Assembly (NCBI GenBank): GCA_051011575.1
Contig: JBPCTR010000285.1
Coordinates: forward strand, 1-52,286
Direction of reading: 5' to 3'
Length of the DNA stretch: 52,286 nt
DNA from: SHLQ01 sp051011575
GTDB taxonomy: Bacteria > Actinomycetota > Acidimicrobiia > Acidimicrobiales > SHLQ01
Within the stretch, counting starts at the first letter, position 1; every line of letters begins with the position of its first letter. The position numbers and the translations under genes were made by a program. The notes beneath the pieces were generated by a model. The model had not been told where the DNA came from and ran no database searches. It worked only from the letters and a program-made list of their open reading frames with translations. Below, one piece after another: positions 7,912 through 16,566 of the stretch.

Positions 7912-10444
7912 CTTCTTCACCGAACGCGGCCACGCCGCCGTGCCATCGGCGAGCATTATTCCCCACGACGACACGCTGCTCTTCACCAACTCGGGCATGG
8001 TGCCGTTCAAGCCGTTCTTCCAAGGAACCGAGAAGGCGCCTTGGCAGAGAGCCACCACCGTCCAGAAGTGTGTGCGAGCCGGCGGCAAACACAACGATCT
8101 CGACGAAGTCGGCCGCACGGCGCGCCATCTGACGTTCTTCGAGATGATGGGCAACTTCAGCTTCGGCGACTACTTCAAGGAAGACGCCATCCCGTTCGCG
8201 TGGGAGCTTCTCACCGAGGTGTTCGGCCTTAACCCCGACAAGCTCTGGATCACGGTCCATCTCACCGACGACGAGGCGGAGGAGATCTGGGCCACGAAGG
8301 TCGGTGTACCCCGCGACCGAATCCAGCGCCTCGACGAGGACAACTGGTGGCGCATGGCCGACACGGGCCCGAACGGCCCGTGCTCAGAGATCTTCTACGA
8401 CCTCGGGGCCGAGTACGGCCCCGACGGTGGCCCGATCAACGTAGAGGCCGACGCTCGCTTCATCGAGATCTGGAACCTCGTGTTCATGCAGTTCGATCAG
8501 CAGCCCGACGGTGCACAGGTCCCGCTGCCGAAGCCGTCGATCGACACGGGTGCTGGTCTCGAGCGTGTGTTGTCGGTGCTCCAGGGCGTCGGATCGGTCT
8601 GGGAGACCGACGAGTTCGCGCGGCTGCTTGGCAGGGCGTCGGAACTCACCGGCGTAGCAGACGGCGCCGATCCAAAGTCCGACGTGTCACTGCGAATACT
8701 CGCCGACCACGCCCGATCGACCACCTTCATGATCAACGACGGCGTATTTCCTTCGAATGAGGATCGTGGGTACGTGCTGCGACGCATCATGCGCCGCGCC
8801 ATCCGTCATGCCTATTTGCTCGGCGTGACCGAACCGACGCTGCCAAAGCTGGTTTCGACCGTTGTCGAGATCATGGGCGACGACTATCCCGAGGTCCGAG
8901 ACAACGAGCAGAAGATCACTGACATCGTCGAGCGCGAGGAAATTCGCTTTCGCCAGACGATCGAGACAGGCCTGACCATTCTCGACAGCGAGATGGACAA
9001 GCTCCCGGAAGGCGAACCACTGCCGGGCGACGTCGCCTTCAAACTGCACGACACCTTCGGATTTCCCCTCGAACTGACCGAGGAGATCGTTCTCGAACGT
9101 GGCGCAACGGTCGACACCGTCGGCTTCGCCGCCGCAATGGACGAGCAACGGGAACGTGCCCGCGCCGACCAGAAGGCCAAGGGTGGCCAGGTCGACGTGA
9201 GCGAATTCGTTGCGGTGAACGACGAACACGGCCCCACGAAGTTCGTGGGTCGCGATCAGCTCACCGACGTGACCGCCACGGTCCTTTGGGTCGGCGACGA
9301 CGGCGTGGTTCTCGATCGCACGCCCTTCTACGCCGAATCGGGCGGACAGATCGGAGACATCGGAATCCTCGCCGGGCCGGGCGGCGATCTGCACATCCTC
9401 GACACGACATATGGCGTTCCCGGGATTCACCTGCATCGAGCGGACGACGCCGGCGACGTGCTGTCCGTTGGCGACGAGGTTGTGGCGTCGATCGAGGTGG
9501 ACCGTCGCGAGGCCATTCGCCGCAACCACACCGGCACCCACCTGCTCCACTCCGCGCTCCGCCGCGTTCTTGGCGATCACGTCCAACAGCAGGGCTCGTG
9601 GGTCGGTCCCGATCGGCTGCGATTCGATTTCAGCCACTTCGAATCTGTCAGCACCGAGCAGATGCGCGAGATCGAGGACCTGGTGAATGCCGATGTTCTT
9701 GCGAATCCACGCACATCACACGACGAGATGACCATGGACGCGGCACGTGAACGGGGCGCGATTGCGTTCTTCGGCGACAAGTACGGGGACACCGTCCGCG
9801 TGCTCGAGGCGGGGCCCAACTCGATCGAACTGTGCGGCGGCACCCATGTGGGCGCCCTGGGCGACATCGGTCCGATGAAGATAGTTTCCGAAAGCTCCAT
9901 CGGGTCGAACATTCGGCGCGTCGAGGCCGTGACCGGTACGGCCACCGTCGACCTGTTGCGTCACGAGGAAGACACCCTCGCCCAGGCAGCGGAGATCGTC
10001 GGTGTGCCGGTTGACGATCTACTCCACGGCATCGAGCGGCGCATCGACGAACTGAACGGCTTGCGGAAGGAACTGGCCACAGCAAAACGATCTTCTGCTG
10101 TGGGTAGGGCGGGCGAACTCGCCGGGAACGCGGTCGACGGCGTGGTTGTTGCACGCATCGACGACCTCGATCGTGACTCACTCCGCGATCTTGCCGTGGC
10201 CATACGCGACAAGGGAGTGCCAAGTGTCGCCCTCGGTGCCGCGCTCGAAGCCGGAGGTGTCGCTCTGGTCGCCGCAGTCTCGGACGACTCTGCTCTACAC
10301 GCGGGCGACTGGATCGCCGATGCCGCAAAGCTCGTGGGCGGCGGTGGCAAGAAAGCCCCGGACATCTCGGTGGCGGGTGGTCGCCACCCCGAACAACTCG
10401 ACGCCGCGCTCGACCAGATCCGGACGGCCGCTGGCGTCTCATGA
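7877..10444 (+). CDS. alaS: Alanyl-tRNA synthetase
   Basis: Class II synthetase charging tRNA-Ala, with an editing domain that removes mischarged Ser and Gly. The N-terminus MEAKDVRRKFTDFFTERGH is the normal AlaRS start and fixes the ATG two codons after an in-frame GTG. The catalytic core has LLFTNSGMVPFKPFF and the editing site shows HTGTH near residue 551 and CGGTH near 653 (zinc-binding residues). The glycine-rich GGGGKKAPDISVAGG ending is the C-terminal DHHA1-like domain. The 855-residue length is normal. ruvX starts within the stop codon. Confidence 0.97.
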   Translation: MEAKDVRRKFTDFFTERGHAAVPSASIIPHDDTLLFTNSGMVPFKPFFQGTEKAPWQRATTVQKCVRAGGKHNDLDEVGRTARHLTFFEMMGNFSFGDYFKEDAIPFAWELLTEVFGLNPDKLWITVHLTDDEAEEIWATKVGVPRDRIQRLDEDNWWRMADTGPNGPCSEIFYDLGAEYGPDGGPINVEADARFIEIWNLVFMQFDQQPDGAQVPLPKPSIDTGAGLERVLSVLQGVGSVWETDEFARLLGRASELTGVADGADPKSDVSLRILADHARSTTFMINDGVFPSNEDRGYVLRRIMRRAIRHAYLLGVTEPTLPKLVSTVVEIMGDDYPEVRDNEQKITDIVEREEIRFRQTIETGLTILDSEMDKLPEGEPLPGDVAFKLHDTFGFPLELTEEIVLERGATVDTVGFAAAMDEQRERARADQKAKGGQVDVSEFVAVNDEHGPTKFVGRDQLTDVTATVLWVGDDGVVLDRTPFYAESGGQIGDIGILAGPGGDLHILDTTYGVPGIHLHRADDAGDVLSVGDEVVASIEVDRREAIRRNHTGTHLLHSALRRVLGDHVQQQGSWVGPDRLRFDFSHFESVSTEQMREIEDLVNADVLANPRTSHDEMTMDAARERGAIAFFGDKYGDTVRVLEAGPNSIELCGGTHVGALGDIGPMKIVSESSIGSNIRRVEAVTGTATVDLLRHEEDTLAQAAEIVGVPVDDLLHGIERRIDELNGLRKELATAKRSSAVGRAGELAGNAVDGVVVARIDDLDRDSLRDLAVAIRDKGVPSVALGAALEAGGVALVAAVSDDSALHAGDWIADAAKLVGGGGKKAPDISVAGGRHPEQLDAALDQIRTAAGVS

Positions 10445-10878
10445 TGCCCACGGATCGGACCGGGAGACTTCTGGGCCTCGACCTCGGTAGCAAGCGAATC
10501 GGGGTGTCGATCAGCGACTCCGATCGAACCGTCGCGACCCCCCTCGAGGTCATCGAGGCACACGATCGTCACGCTGGCCGGCGGGCGATCGCGGCACTGG
10601 TGGACGAGTGGGAGATCACGACCGTTGTCGTGGGAATGCCACTGCACCTCAGCGGAGCCAGGGGAGAATCCGCGCGCAGTGCGGAACGCATGGTCGAGGT
10701 GCTCCGTGACACCCTCGATGTCCCCGTCGTCACCTACGATGAACGGCTGACGACCGTCACCGCGCACCGGCTCCTCGACGAGCAGAATGTTCCCACCAGG
10801 GAACGGCGGGACATGGTCGACATGGTCGCCGCCCAGGTGATCCTTCAAGGGTGGATCGACGAGAGCGCATATGACTGA
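10441..10878 (+). CDS. ruvX: Putative pre-16S rRNA nuclease / YqgF (RuvX)
   Basis: RNase-H-fold protein of the YqgF family, linked to maturation of the 16S rRNA 5' end and historically called a Holliday junction resolvase. The catalytic Asp is in GLDLGSKRIGVS near residue 13, with VVGMPLHLSG and YDERLTTVTA as the other family motifs and DMVDMVAAQVILQGW at the C-terminus. The 145-residue length is typical. ATG 10441 overlaps the alaS stop (ATGA); ATG 10444 is equally possible. alaS-ruvX-mltG-aroE is a common actinobacterial order. Confidence 0.93.
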   Translation: MMPTDRTGRLLGLDLGSKRIGVSISDSDRTVATPLEVIEAHDRHAGRRAIAALVDEWEITTVVVGMPLHLSGARGESARSAERMVEVLRDTLDVPVVTYDERLTTVTAHRLLDEQNVPTRERRDMVDMVAAQVILQGWIDESAYD

Positions 10879-12325
10879 CGACGACACCGACACCGACGAG
10901 CCTCAGTCCGGGATGGAGCGACTCCTGTCCCGTTTCGGCCCGGTACCCGAACGCGATCCAAATCGACCTGCACCTGGGCCGCGCCCTGACGGCACGGGTC
11001 TTGAACGCCCCCGGCCGGGTCCGCGACCCCAGCGCGAAGTCGTCATGGCGGGTGCGCCCGCCGCCACCGATCCGTCACCGCTGTTCGACGAACCGCACGA
11101 TGACGTGTTCGGGAGTCCACCACCCGAGACCGATTGGGTCGAGGCCGAGGCATACGCGGTCGAAGACGCCGACTACGTGGAGCCCTACGAGGTCATCGAT
11201 CGACGCGATTGGGTGCGCGTACCCCGCCGTAGTGGTCCGGTCTTCCGATTTCTCATCGTTGCGTTCATCGTCGGGATCGGTGTCACCACCGTCTACTCGC
11301 GTGTCACCACCTGGTTCGACGATCAGATAGACCCTCCGGGTCCGCCACAGGACACGGTCGAGTTCACGATCGACTCGGGCGAGACGGCGAACGACGTCAC
11401 CCAGACCCTTTTTTCCAACGGCGTGATCGCGAACCCGACGATTTTCCGCTACTGGTTGAGCGACAATTTCGACGGCGACTTCCAGGCCGGCGACTACTCC
11501 TGTGTCCGACAGAACATGTCGTTCGACGAGGTCATCGCCTGTCTCGACGGCGAGGGCCCGCTGCCGGCCGAGTTCTTCACGATCACCATCCCCGAAGGGC
11601 AACGCCTGACCGACATGCTCGACACGTTGGTCCGTGAGAACCCGAGTCTCAACCGCGCCGACCTCCTTCGCGATCTCAACGCGACGCTTGTGAGTGTCGG
11701 CATCGAAGGTGTTCCCGACGCGCCCCTCGCCTCGTCGCCCGACCCCACGGGCAGCGGCAAGGAAGGGCTGCTGTTCCCGGCTACTTATCAGATCGATGAA
11801 CGCAAGCGTGGCGATGCGCTCGACATTCTGCGGCGTATGGCCGACACGATGGAGCTCACCTGGGAGAGCGCCGTCGCAGACGAAGGCCATGATCCGATCA
11901 TCGACGAGCTCGACCTCAACGACTACCAGGTTCTGACCATCGCATCTCTCATCGAGGCCGAGGCTCGTACGGCGGCCGATCGACCAAAGATCGCCCGAGT
12001 GATCTACAACCGGTTGCTCAACGGATGGAGCCTGGGTATCGATGCGACATCGTGTTACGCCGCCAACAAGCCCTGCGCCGATCTGACCCAGGAGGACCTC
12101 GACAGTCCTTCGCCGTGGAACACGCGCAATGCGGCCAACCGCCGTTTGCCACCAACGCCCATCGCATCGCCGGGTGAAGCTTCGATTCGCGCAGCACTCG
12201 CCCCCGAATCGGGCGAGTGGATGTACTACGTGCTCGCCGATGCCGAGGGCAACCACACCTTCGCCGTGACCGATGCCGAGTTCGCCGAGGCGAAACGCCT
12301 CTGCCAGGAACGCGGTCTGTGCTGA
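10871..12325 (+). CDS. mltG: Endolytic murein transglycosylase
   Basis: Membrane-anchored YceG-family enzyme that cuts nascent peptidoglycan glycan strands. Residues 1-115 are cytoplasmic, acidic and proline-rich (low complexity). One transmembrane segment follows at about 118-140 (FRFLIVAFIVGIGVTTVYS). The periplasmic part has a LysM-like segment (FTIDSGETANDVTQTLFSNG) and the YceG catalytic region ASLIEAEARTAADRPKIARV, where Glu362 is the expected catalytic residue, plus YNRLLNGWSLGIDAT. The 484-residue length is long because of the N-terminal extension, as in other actinobacteria. It overlaps ruvX by 8 nt. Confidence 0.93.
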   Translation: MTDDDTDTDEPQSGMERLLSRFGPVPERDPNRPAPGPRPDGTGLERPRPGPRPQREVVMAGAPAATDPSPLFDEPHDDVFGSPPPETDWVEAEAYAVEDADYVEPYEVIDRRDWVRVPRRSGPVFRFLIVAFIVGIGVTTVYSRVTTWFDDQIDPPGPPQDTVEFTIDSGETANDVTQTLFSNGVIANPTIFRYWLSDNFDGDFQAGDYSCVRQNMSFDEVIACLDGEGPLPAEFFTITIPEGQRLTDMLDTLVRENPSLNRADLLRDLNATLVSVGIEGVPDAPLASSPDPTGSGKEGLLFPATYQIDERKRGDALDILRRMADTMELTWESAVADEGHDPIIDELDLNDYQVLTIASLIEAEARTAADRPKIARVIYNRLLNGWSLGIDATSCYAANKPCADLTQEDLDSPSPWNTRNAANRRLPPTPIASPGEASIRAALAPESGEWMYYVLADAEGNHTFAVTDAEFAEAKRLCQERGLC

Positions 12326-13146
12326 CTCCGATCAGCGGTGCCACGATTGTCGCTGGAGTGATTGGCTGGCCCGTCGAACACTCGAGGTCTCCAACCATTC
12401 ACAATGCAGCGGCCGCGGAATGTGGCGTCGATCTCGCCTACGTGGCTTTTCCCGTCGCTCCAGGAGACGGCGCTACCGCAGCCGAGTCCGGCCGCACGCT
12501 TGGACTTCGCGGGCTCTCGGTGACCATGCCGCACAAGGAAGATGTCATCGCGGCGCTCGACCAATTGTCGCCAGCGGCGGAGCTCCTCGGTGCCGTGAAC
12601 TGCATCGTCAACGACGAAGGTCGGCTCGTGGGACACAACACCGATGGTTCGGGCTTCGTCCGCGGCTTCGAACACGACACCGGCCTGAAGCTCGCCGGCC
12701 GGTCGGTTCTCGTGGTCGGCGCGGGTGGGGCGGCCCGGTCGATCATCTGCGCCTGTGCCGCAGCCGGAGCCGCGGACGTGATCGTCGTGAATCGAACGGC
12801 CCAGAGGGCCGAGGAAGCCGCCGAACTGGCGGGGGCCGTCGGACGCGTGGGTTCCGCGGCCGATGTCGCCCACGCCGACGTAATCGTGAACGCGACATCC
12901 CTCGGTATGGACGACACGTCGAACCGCGGGCTGCTCGCCATCGACCTGGCTGGTGCCAGACCCGGAGCCGTGGTGATCGACATCGTCTACCGGCCAGAAA
13001 TCACCCCGCTACGCTCAGCTGCCACGGAACTTGGGCTCGAACATCACGGAGGGCTGTCGATGCTCACAGGCCAGGCCATCGAGCAGTTCGAGCTCTGGAC
13101 GGGGAAGACCCCGAGTTTCGAGGCGCTTCGCTCGGTTCTCGCCTGA
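12319..13146 (+). CDS. aroE: Shikimate 5-dehydrogenase
   Basis: NADPH-dependent reduction of 3-dehydroshikimate to shikimate (aromatic amino-acid pathway). Substrate-binding residues are in GWPVEHSRSPTIHN and the catalytic Lys in SVTMPHKEDVI; NTDGSGF carries the catalytic Asp. The Rossmann loop reads VLVVGAGGAARSI and the C-terminus has GGLSMLTGQAIEQFELWTG. GTG 12319, overlapping mltG by 7 nt, gives 275 residues and the expected N-terminus. aroB is 2.4 kb downstream; aroC and aroK are not in the window. Confidence 0.95.
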   Translation: MLTPISGATIVAGVIGWPVEHSRSPTIHNAAAAECGVDLAYVAFPVAPGDGATAAESGRTLGLRGLSVTMPHKEDVIAALDQLSPAAELLGAVNCIVNDEGRLVGHNTDGSGFVRGFEHDTGLKLAGRSVLVVGAGGAARSIICACAAAGAADVIVVNRTAQRAEEAAELAGAVGRVGSAADVAHADVIVNATSLGMDDTSNRGLLAIDLAGARPGAVVIDIVYRPEITPLRSAATELGLEHHGGLSMLTGQAIEQFELWTGKTPSFEALRSVLA

Positions 13147-13201
13147 TCCAAATCTGTTCAAGAATCCTCAGACCCTGCCGATTGGGACGTTCGTAAGCGA
13201 G

Positions 13202-13215
13202 CTCCACGAATGGAG
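13202..13215 (+). promoter_or_regulatory. Small hairpin covering a ribosome-binding site
   Basis: CTCCA-CGAA-TGGAG could form a 5-bp stem with a CGAA tetraloop. Its 3' arm contains the GGAG ribosome site of the DUF4388 gene starting at 13225. It may be chance. Confidence 0.25.
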
Positions 13216-13224
13216 AAGTACGCC

Positions 13225-14760
13225 ATGTCTCTGCAGGGAACGCTCAATACATTGGGCATAACCGAGGTTCTCGAGTTCCTCGCCGATCGTGAGTCGACCG
13301 GCCGCCTCGACGTGAACGCCGGATCCGGACACGCGACGTTCCGTGTCCACGACGGCCAGATTGGCGTGGTCGAGTACGACTTCGAGCGCGAGTCGGGCAT
13401 CGATCCGTCAGAGGCCACGTACTACGCGTTGGCCGAGTTGGAGGGTTCGTTCTATTTCGACGACGACGACGTCATCGACGCGGACGACGACACCAGGACC
13501 GTGTCGGACGTCTTGTCCCGTACGGCCGAGATCGCCGAGGCATGGGCCGAGATCGAGGACGTCATCCCAACGCAGCAACATCATCTCGTTCGGAACCAGA
13601 TGCTCGACGGGTCGGTCATGATCGAGCCCGAGTGGTGGCGTGCCCTCGAAATCATCAGCGACGGAAGTTCGGCTTCGAAGCTCGCAACCACGCTCGACGA
13701 AGGTGCGCTGAGCGCCTCGACGATCGCAATGCACATGGCTCAAGCCGGACTGATCTCCGTCGAGGAACCAGCCGAGGAATCAGGTGCACAGATCATCCAA
13801 CCCGATGCGGTCGACGAGACCGCGATCGAGCCCGTGGAGATCCCACAAGCCGAGCTTCCCATCGATCAGGCCGAGGACGAGCCAACCGAGATCGATGATC
13901 ATGTCGACACAGCCACCGAGCTTGCATCGATCGGCGAGCTCGCGGATCAACTCGAGAATCTGGCCGCCGCGTCGGTCGCACCAGACGTCGCACCAGACAT
14001 CGGTGCGATCGCCGACGCTACCATCGCCGATATCGAGGAGTCCTGGGACGCCGCCCACGTCGCCACCAACGTGGTCGATGATGCTGTAGAAGCGCCTTCT
14101 GAGCCCGTGCCGACGGTCGACGTCGTGCCCGAGCCGCAAACAGACGTCGTGCCCGAACCCCAGATCGACGACGACGACGGCTGGGCCACCGACCACGCCA
14201 AGCCGGCGACCGAAGTGGCCGTCGACGCGAATCCCGAGATCGCACCGGCCGAGGACTTCGCGCCGGTTGCCGACCTTCAGCCGGCTCCGGTGGCAGCCGA
14301 ACCAGCTCCTGCTCCTGTGATCGAGCCGGTCGCGGAGCTCGTACCAGAACCGGTCGCGGAGCTCGAACCAGAACCGGTCACCGAACTCGTGCCCGAACCG
14401 GTTGAGGCCGCAGCTTTTGAGCCCGAACCGATGTTGGCGGAAGTTGGCGAGCCTGCCGCCGAGCCCGGGATGGCATCGATCGACGCGCAGCCGAGTCCGT
14501 TCGACACCCTTCCTCCGGTCGACGCAACACCCAGTCCATTCGCCGACCTCTCACCGGTCGCCGAGGCTCCCTTGATGTTCGACACGTCGGTTGCCTACGA
14601 CCCCGCATCGCCGGAACTGGCCGGACTTGGCGCTGATGCTCCCAGGCACGATGAGTCGATCGATCAGCTGCGCGACGAGATGATCGCCGCCGAGGAACAA
14701 GCTGAGGAATTCGATTCCTCGGAGCGGTCGAGCGTTCTGAAGTTCCTCCGGCGCGACTGA
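13225..14760 (+). CDS. DUF4388 domain protein with a long acidic Pro/Glu/Ala repeat tail
   Basis: Product of 511 residues. The N-terminal ~110 residues match the DUF4388 (PatA N-terminal-like) type: MSLQGTLNTLGITEVLEFLA, then STGRLDV and the DGQIGVVEYD stretch. A second, probably helical unit follows to about residue 185 (ALEIISDGSSASKLATTLD). From about 190 to 500 the chain is acidic low complexity, rich in Pro, Glu, Ala and Val, including a tandem PVAELVPE-type octapeptide. No signal peptide, so cytoplasmic. ATG 13225 is preferred over ATG 13210 because GGAG lies 9 nt upstream and the N-terminus then fits the family. DUF4388 proteins are often linked to polarity, gliding or signalling; the adjacent prepilin peptidase would fit a surface or pilus role, but this is inference. 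Confidence 0.75.
   Translation: MSLQGTLNTLGITEVLEFLADRESTGRLDVNAGSGHATFRVHDGQIGVVEYDFERESGIDPSEATYYALAELEGSFYFDDDDVIDADDDTRTVSDVLSRTAEIAEAWAEIEDVIPTQQHHLVRNQMLDGSVMIEPEWWRALEIISDGSSASKLATTLDEGALSASTIAMHMAQAGLISVEEPAEESGAQIIQPDAVDETAIEPVEIPQAELPIDQAEDEPTEIDDHVDTATELASIGELADQLENLAAASVAPDVAPDIGAIADATIADIEESWDAAHVATNVVDDAVEAPSEPVPTVDVVPEPQTDVVPEPQIDDDDGWATDHAKPATEVAVDANPEIAPAEDFAPVADLQPAPVAAEPAPAPVIEPVAELVPEPVAELEPEPVTELVPEPVEAAAFEPEPMLAEVGEPAAEPGMASIDAQPSPFDTLPPVDATPSPFADLSPVAEAPLMFDTSVAYDPASPELAGLGADAPRHDESIDQLRDEMIAAEEQAEEFDSSERSSVLKFLRRD
14326..14403 (+). repeat. 24-nt tandem repeat (3.25 copies) inside the DUF4388 gene
   Basis: In-frame units at 14326, 14350, 14374 and a partial copy at 14398, each starting CCGGT and encoding PV-(A/T)-EL-(V/E)-PE. 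Copies 1 and 2 differ at only one position of 24; copy 3 has drifted. Confidence 0.85.
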
Positions 14761-14769
14761 GTCCCGTTC

Positions 14770-15525
14770 GTGCATATCGCGGCGCTCGCAGTTCTCGCCG
14801 TGCCCGTCGGCCTCGCCCTCGCGCGTATCGCGGCCTGGGTTCCCGACCTCGGCGGTGGCGGCTACGGGCGCCCCTCGCGCCGAATGCGAACCGCAATCGT
14901 GATCGTCAGCGCGCTGGCGTTCTCGATAGTCGGAGCAGTCGTTGGGAGCGAATGGACCCTCGTCCCGATCCTCATCGTGACGTCGGCGCTCATCACACTG
15001 TCGGCCGTGGACATCGACCGGTACCGGCTCCCGAACCGATTGCTCTTTCCGAGTATCGCAGTGGCGTTCGTGACGATCGTCGTCGTCTCGATCTCGACCG
15101 GCAATGCCGACCACATCGTCCCGTCTGTCGTCGGGGGCGTGGTGTACTTCGGTCTGCTGTTCGTCCCGAGCGTGATCAGTCCGGCCGGACTTGCATTCGG
15201 CGACGTGAAACTCGCGTTACTTCTCGGCCTGACGATCGGGTGGACCCGCTCGTCGATTCCCCATGCGCTCTCGCTCGTGATCAACGCGTTGCTTCTCGGA
15301 ATGATCCTCGGAATCGTCTCCGGAGTTCTCGTTGGCCTGGGTAGACGCGTCTTCGGCCCCGACTTCCTGGCCGACCCCGACGAGCCCGAGCCGATCGAAG
15401 GCGAGGAGCCCGCACGTCCGTCGATGTGGCGCACGGCATTTCCCTTCGGTCCAGCTCTGGCACTTTCCGCCATGGTGATCACCCTCGCCAACAGTTCACT
15501 TGTCACAGGTCCGAGCTTGTTCTGA
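14770..15525 (+). CDS. Prepilin peptidase-like A24 family membrane protease
   Basis: Polytopic membrane protein of 251 residues with about six to seven hydrophobic segments. The two catalytic aspartates of A24 peptidases are visible: Asp81 in AVDIDRYRLPN and Asp145 in AFGDVKLALLLG. These enzymes cleave the class III signal peptide of type IV pilins or related pseudopilins. The N-terminal methyltransferase domain with its CxxC pairs, present in classical PilD, is absent, as in the shorter actinobacterial and archaeal forms. It starts 9 nt after the DUF4388 gene and is probably co-transcribed with it. No pilin gene is in the window. Confidence 0.85.
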   Translation: MHIAALAVLAVPVGLALARIAAWVPDLGGGGYGRPSRRMRTAIVIVSALAFSIVGAVVGSEWTLVPILIVTSALITLSAVDIDRYRLPNRLLFPSIAVAFVTIVVVSISTGNADHIVPSVVGGVVYFGLLFVPSVISPAGLAFGDVKLALLLGLTIGWTRSSIPHALSLVINALLLGMILGIVSGVLVGLGRRVFGPDFLADPDEPEPIEGEEPARPSMWRTAFPFGPALALSAMVITLANSSLVTGPSLF

Positions 15526-15533
15526 TCGGGTCG

Positions 15534-15539
15534 TAGACT
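15534..15539 (+). promoter_or_regulatory. Putative -10 box of aroB
   Basis: TAGACT ends 7 nt before the aroB GTG start with no ribosome site between. Confidence 0.5.
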
Positions 15540-15546
15540 CGCTGCC

Positions 15547-16566
15547 GTGCCAACCGACCCCCAGACGATCGTCGTCGACCTCGGAGACCGCAGCTATCCC
15601 GTCGTGGTCGGTGCGGGCGTGCGTCACGCGATCAGCGAACACCTCCCCGCATACGCTCGTCGCGCGGCCATCGTGTCCCAGGCCGAGATCTCGGTCGACG
15701 TCCAGACGGGTATCGATCAACGGCCGTTCATCATCGGTGATGGCGAAGAGCACAAGGTGGTCGCGACGATCGAACAGCTGTGCCGTGACTGGTCGACGTG
15801 GGGCCTGAATCGCCAGGACGTCGTCGTTGGAGTCGGTGGTGGGATCGTTACCGATGTCGCGGGATTCGCTGCCTCGGTGTATCACCGCGGTGTTCCGGTC
15901 ATCCAGGTTCCGACAACACTCCTCGGCCAGATCGACGCAGGCATCGGTGGCAAGACCGGCGTGAACATCCCTGAAGGCAAGAACCTGATCGGCGCGTACT
16001 GGCAACCGGCAGCGGTGCTGTGCGACACCGAGACCCTGGCCACCCTGCCCGAACGCCACTACCGAGCCGGTCTCGGCGAGCTCGCGAAGTATCACTTCCT
16101 GGGCGGGGGACAACTCGACGCCCTGCCGCTCGCCGACCGGGTTGCCGCATCGGTTCAGATCAAGGCAGACGCCGTGATGGCCGACGAGCGCGAGGGCGGC
16201 CGGCGAGCGCTGTTGAACTACGGGCACACGCTGGCCCACGCGCTCGAGATCACCGGCAATCACAAACTTCTGCACGGTGAGGCGGTTGCGATCGGCCTCA
16301 TCTACGCCGCGGAGGTGGCGTGGGAGCTTGGCCGAATCGACGCGGGAGCGGTGGCCGAGCATCGTCGCGTGGTCGGCGCATACGACCTGCCGATGCGGCC
16401 GCCGCCCGGGATCGAGTTCGCCGACGTGCTTCCATTGTTTGGACGCGACAAGAAGGCACTGTCTGGAATCACGTTCGTTCTCGACGGCCCTGCCGGCCCT
16501 GAGGTCGTCGAGCAGGTTCCGATCGAGGCGCTCGAGGCCGCATGGGATCGGTTGCGGTCGTCATGA
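15547..16566 (+). CDS. aroB: 3-Dehydroquinate synthase
   Basis: Converts DAHP to 3-dehydroquinate, the second shikimate-pathway step (NAD+- and metal-dependent). Visible signatures are the nucleotide loop VVVGVGGGIVTDVAGFAAS, the phosphate/substrate region QVPTTLLGQIDAGIGGKTG and VNIPEGKNLIGAYWQP, and the metal ligands in NYGHTLAHALE with HGEAVAIGL. The 339-residue length is normal. The next gene starts inside its stop codon (ATGA). Confidence 0.97.
   Translation: MPTDPQTIVVDLGDRSYPVVVGAGVRHAISEHLPAYARRAAIVSQAEISVDVQTGIDQRPFIIGDGEEHKVVATIEQLCRDWSTWGLNRQDVVVGVGGGIVTDVAGFAASVYHRGVPVIQVPTTLLGQIDAGIGGKTGVNIPEGKNLIGAYWQPAAVLCDTETLATLPERHYRAGLGELAKYHFLGGGQLDALPLADRVAASVQIKADAVMADEREGGRRALLNYGHTLAHALEITGNHKLLHGEAVAIGLIYAAEVAWELGRIDAGAVAEHRRVVGAYDLPMRPPPGIEFADVLPLFGRDKKALSGITFVLDGPAGPEVVEQVPIEALEAAWDRLRSS

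Noticed and set aside
11075..12256. 393-residue minus-strand open frame opposite mltG
   Set aside because: Antisense shadow of a clear mltG gene.
13210..13212. ATG as start of the DUF4388 gene
   Set aside because: GGAG immediately follows it and is placed properly for ATG 13225, which also gives the family-like N-terminus.
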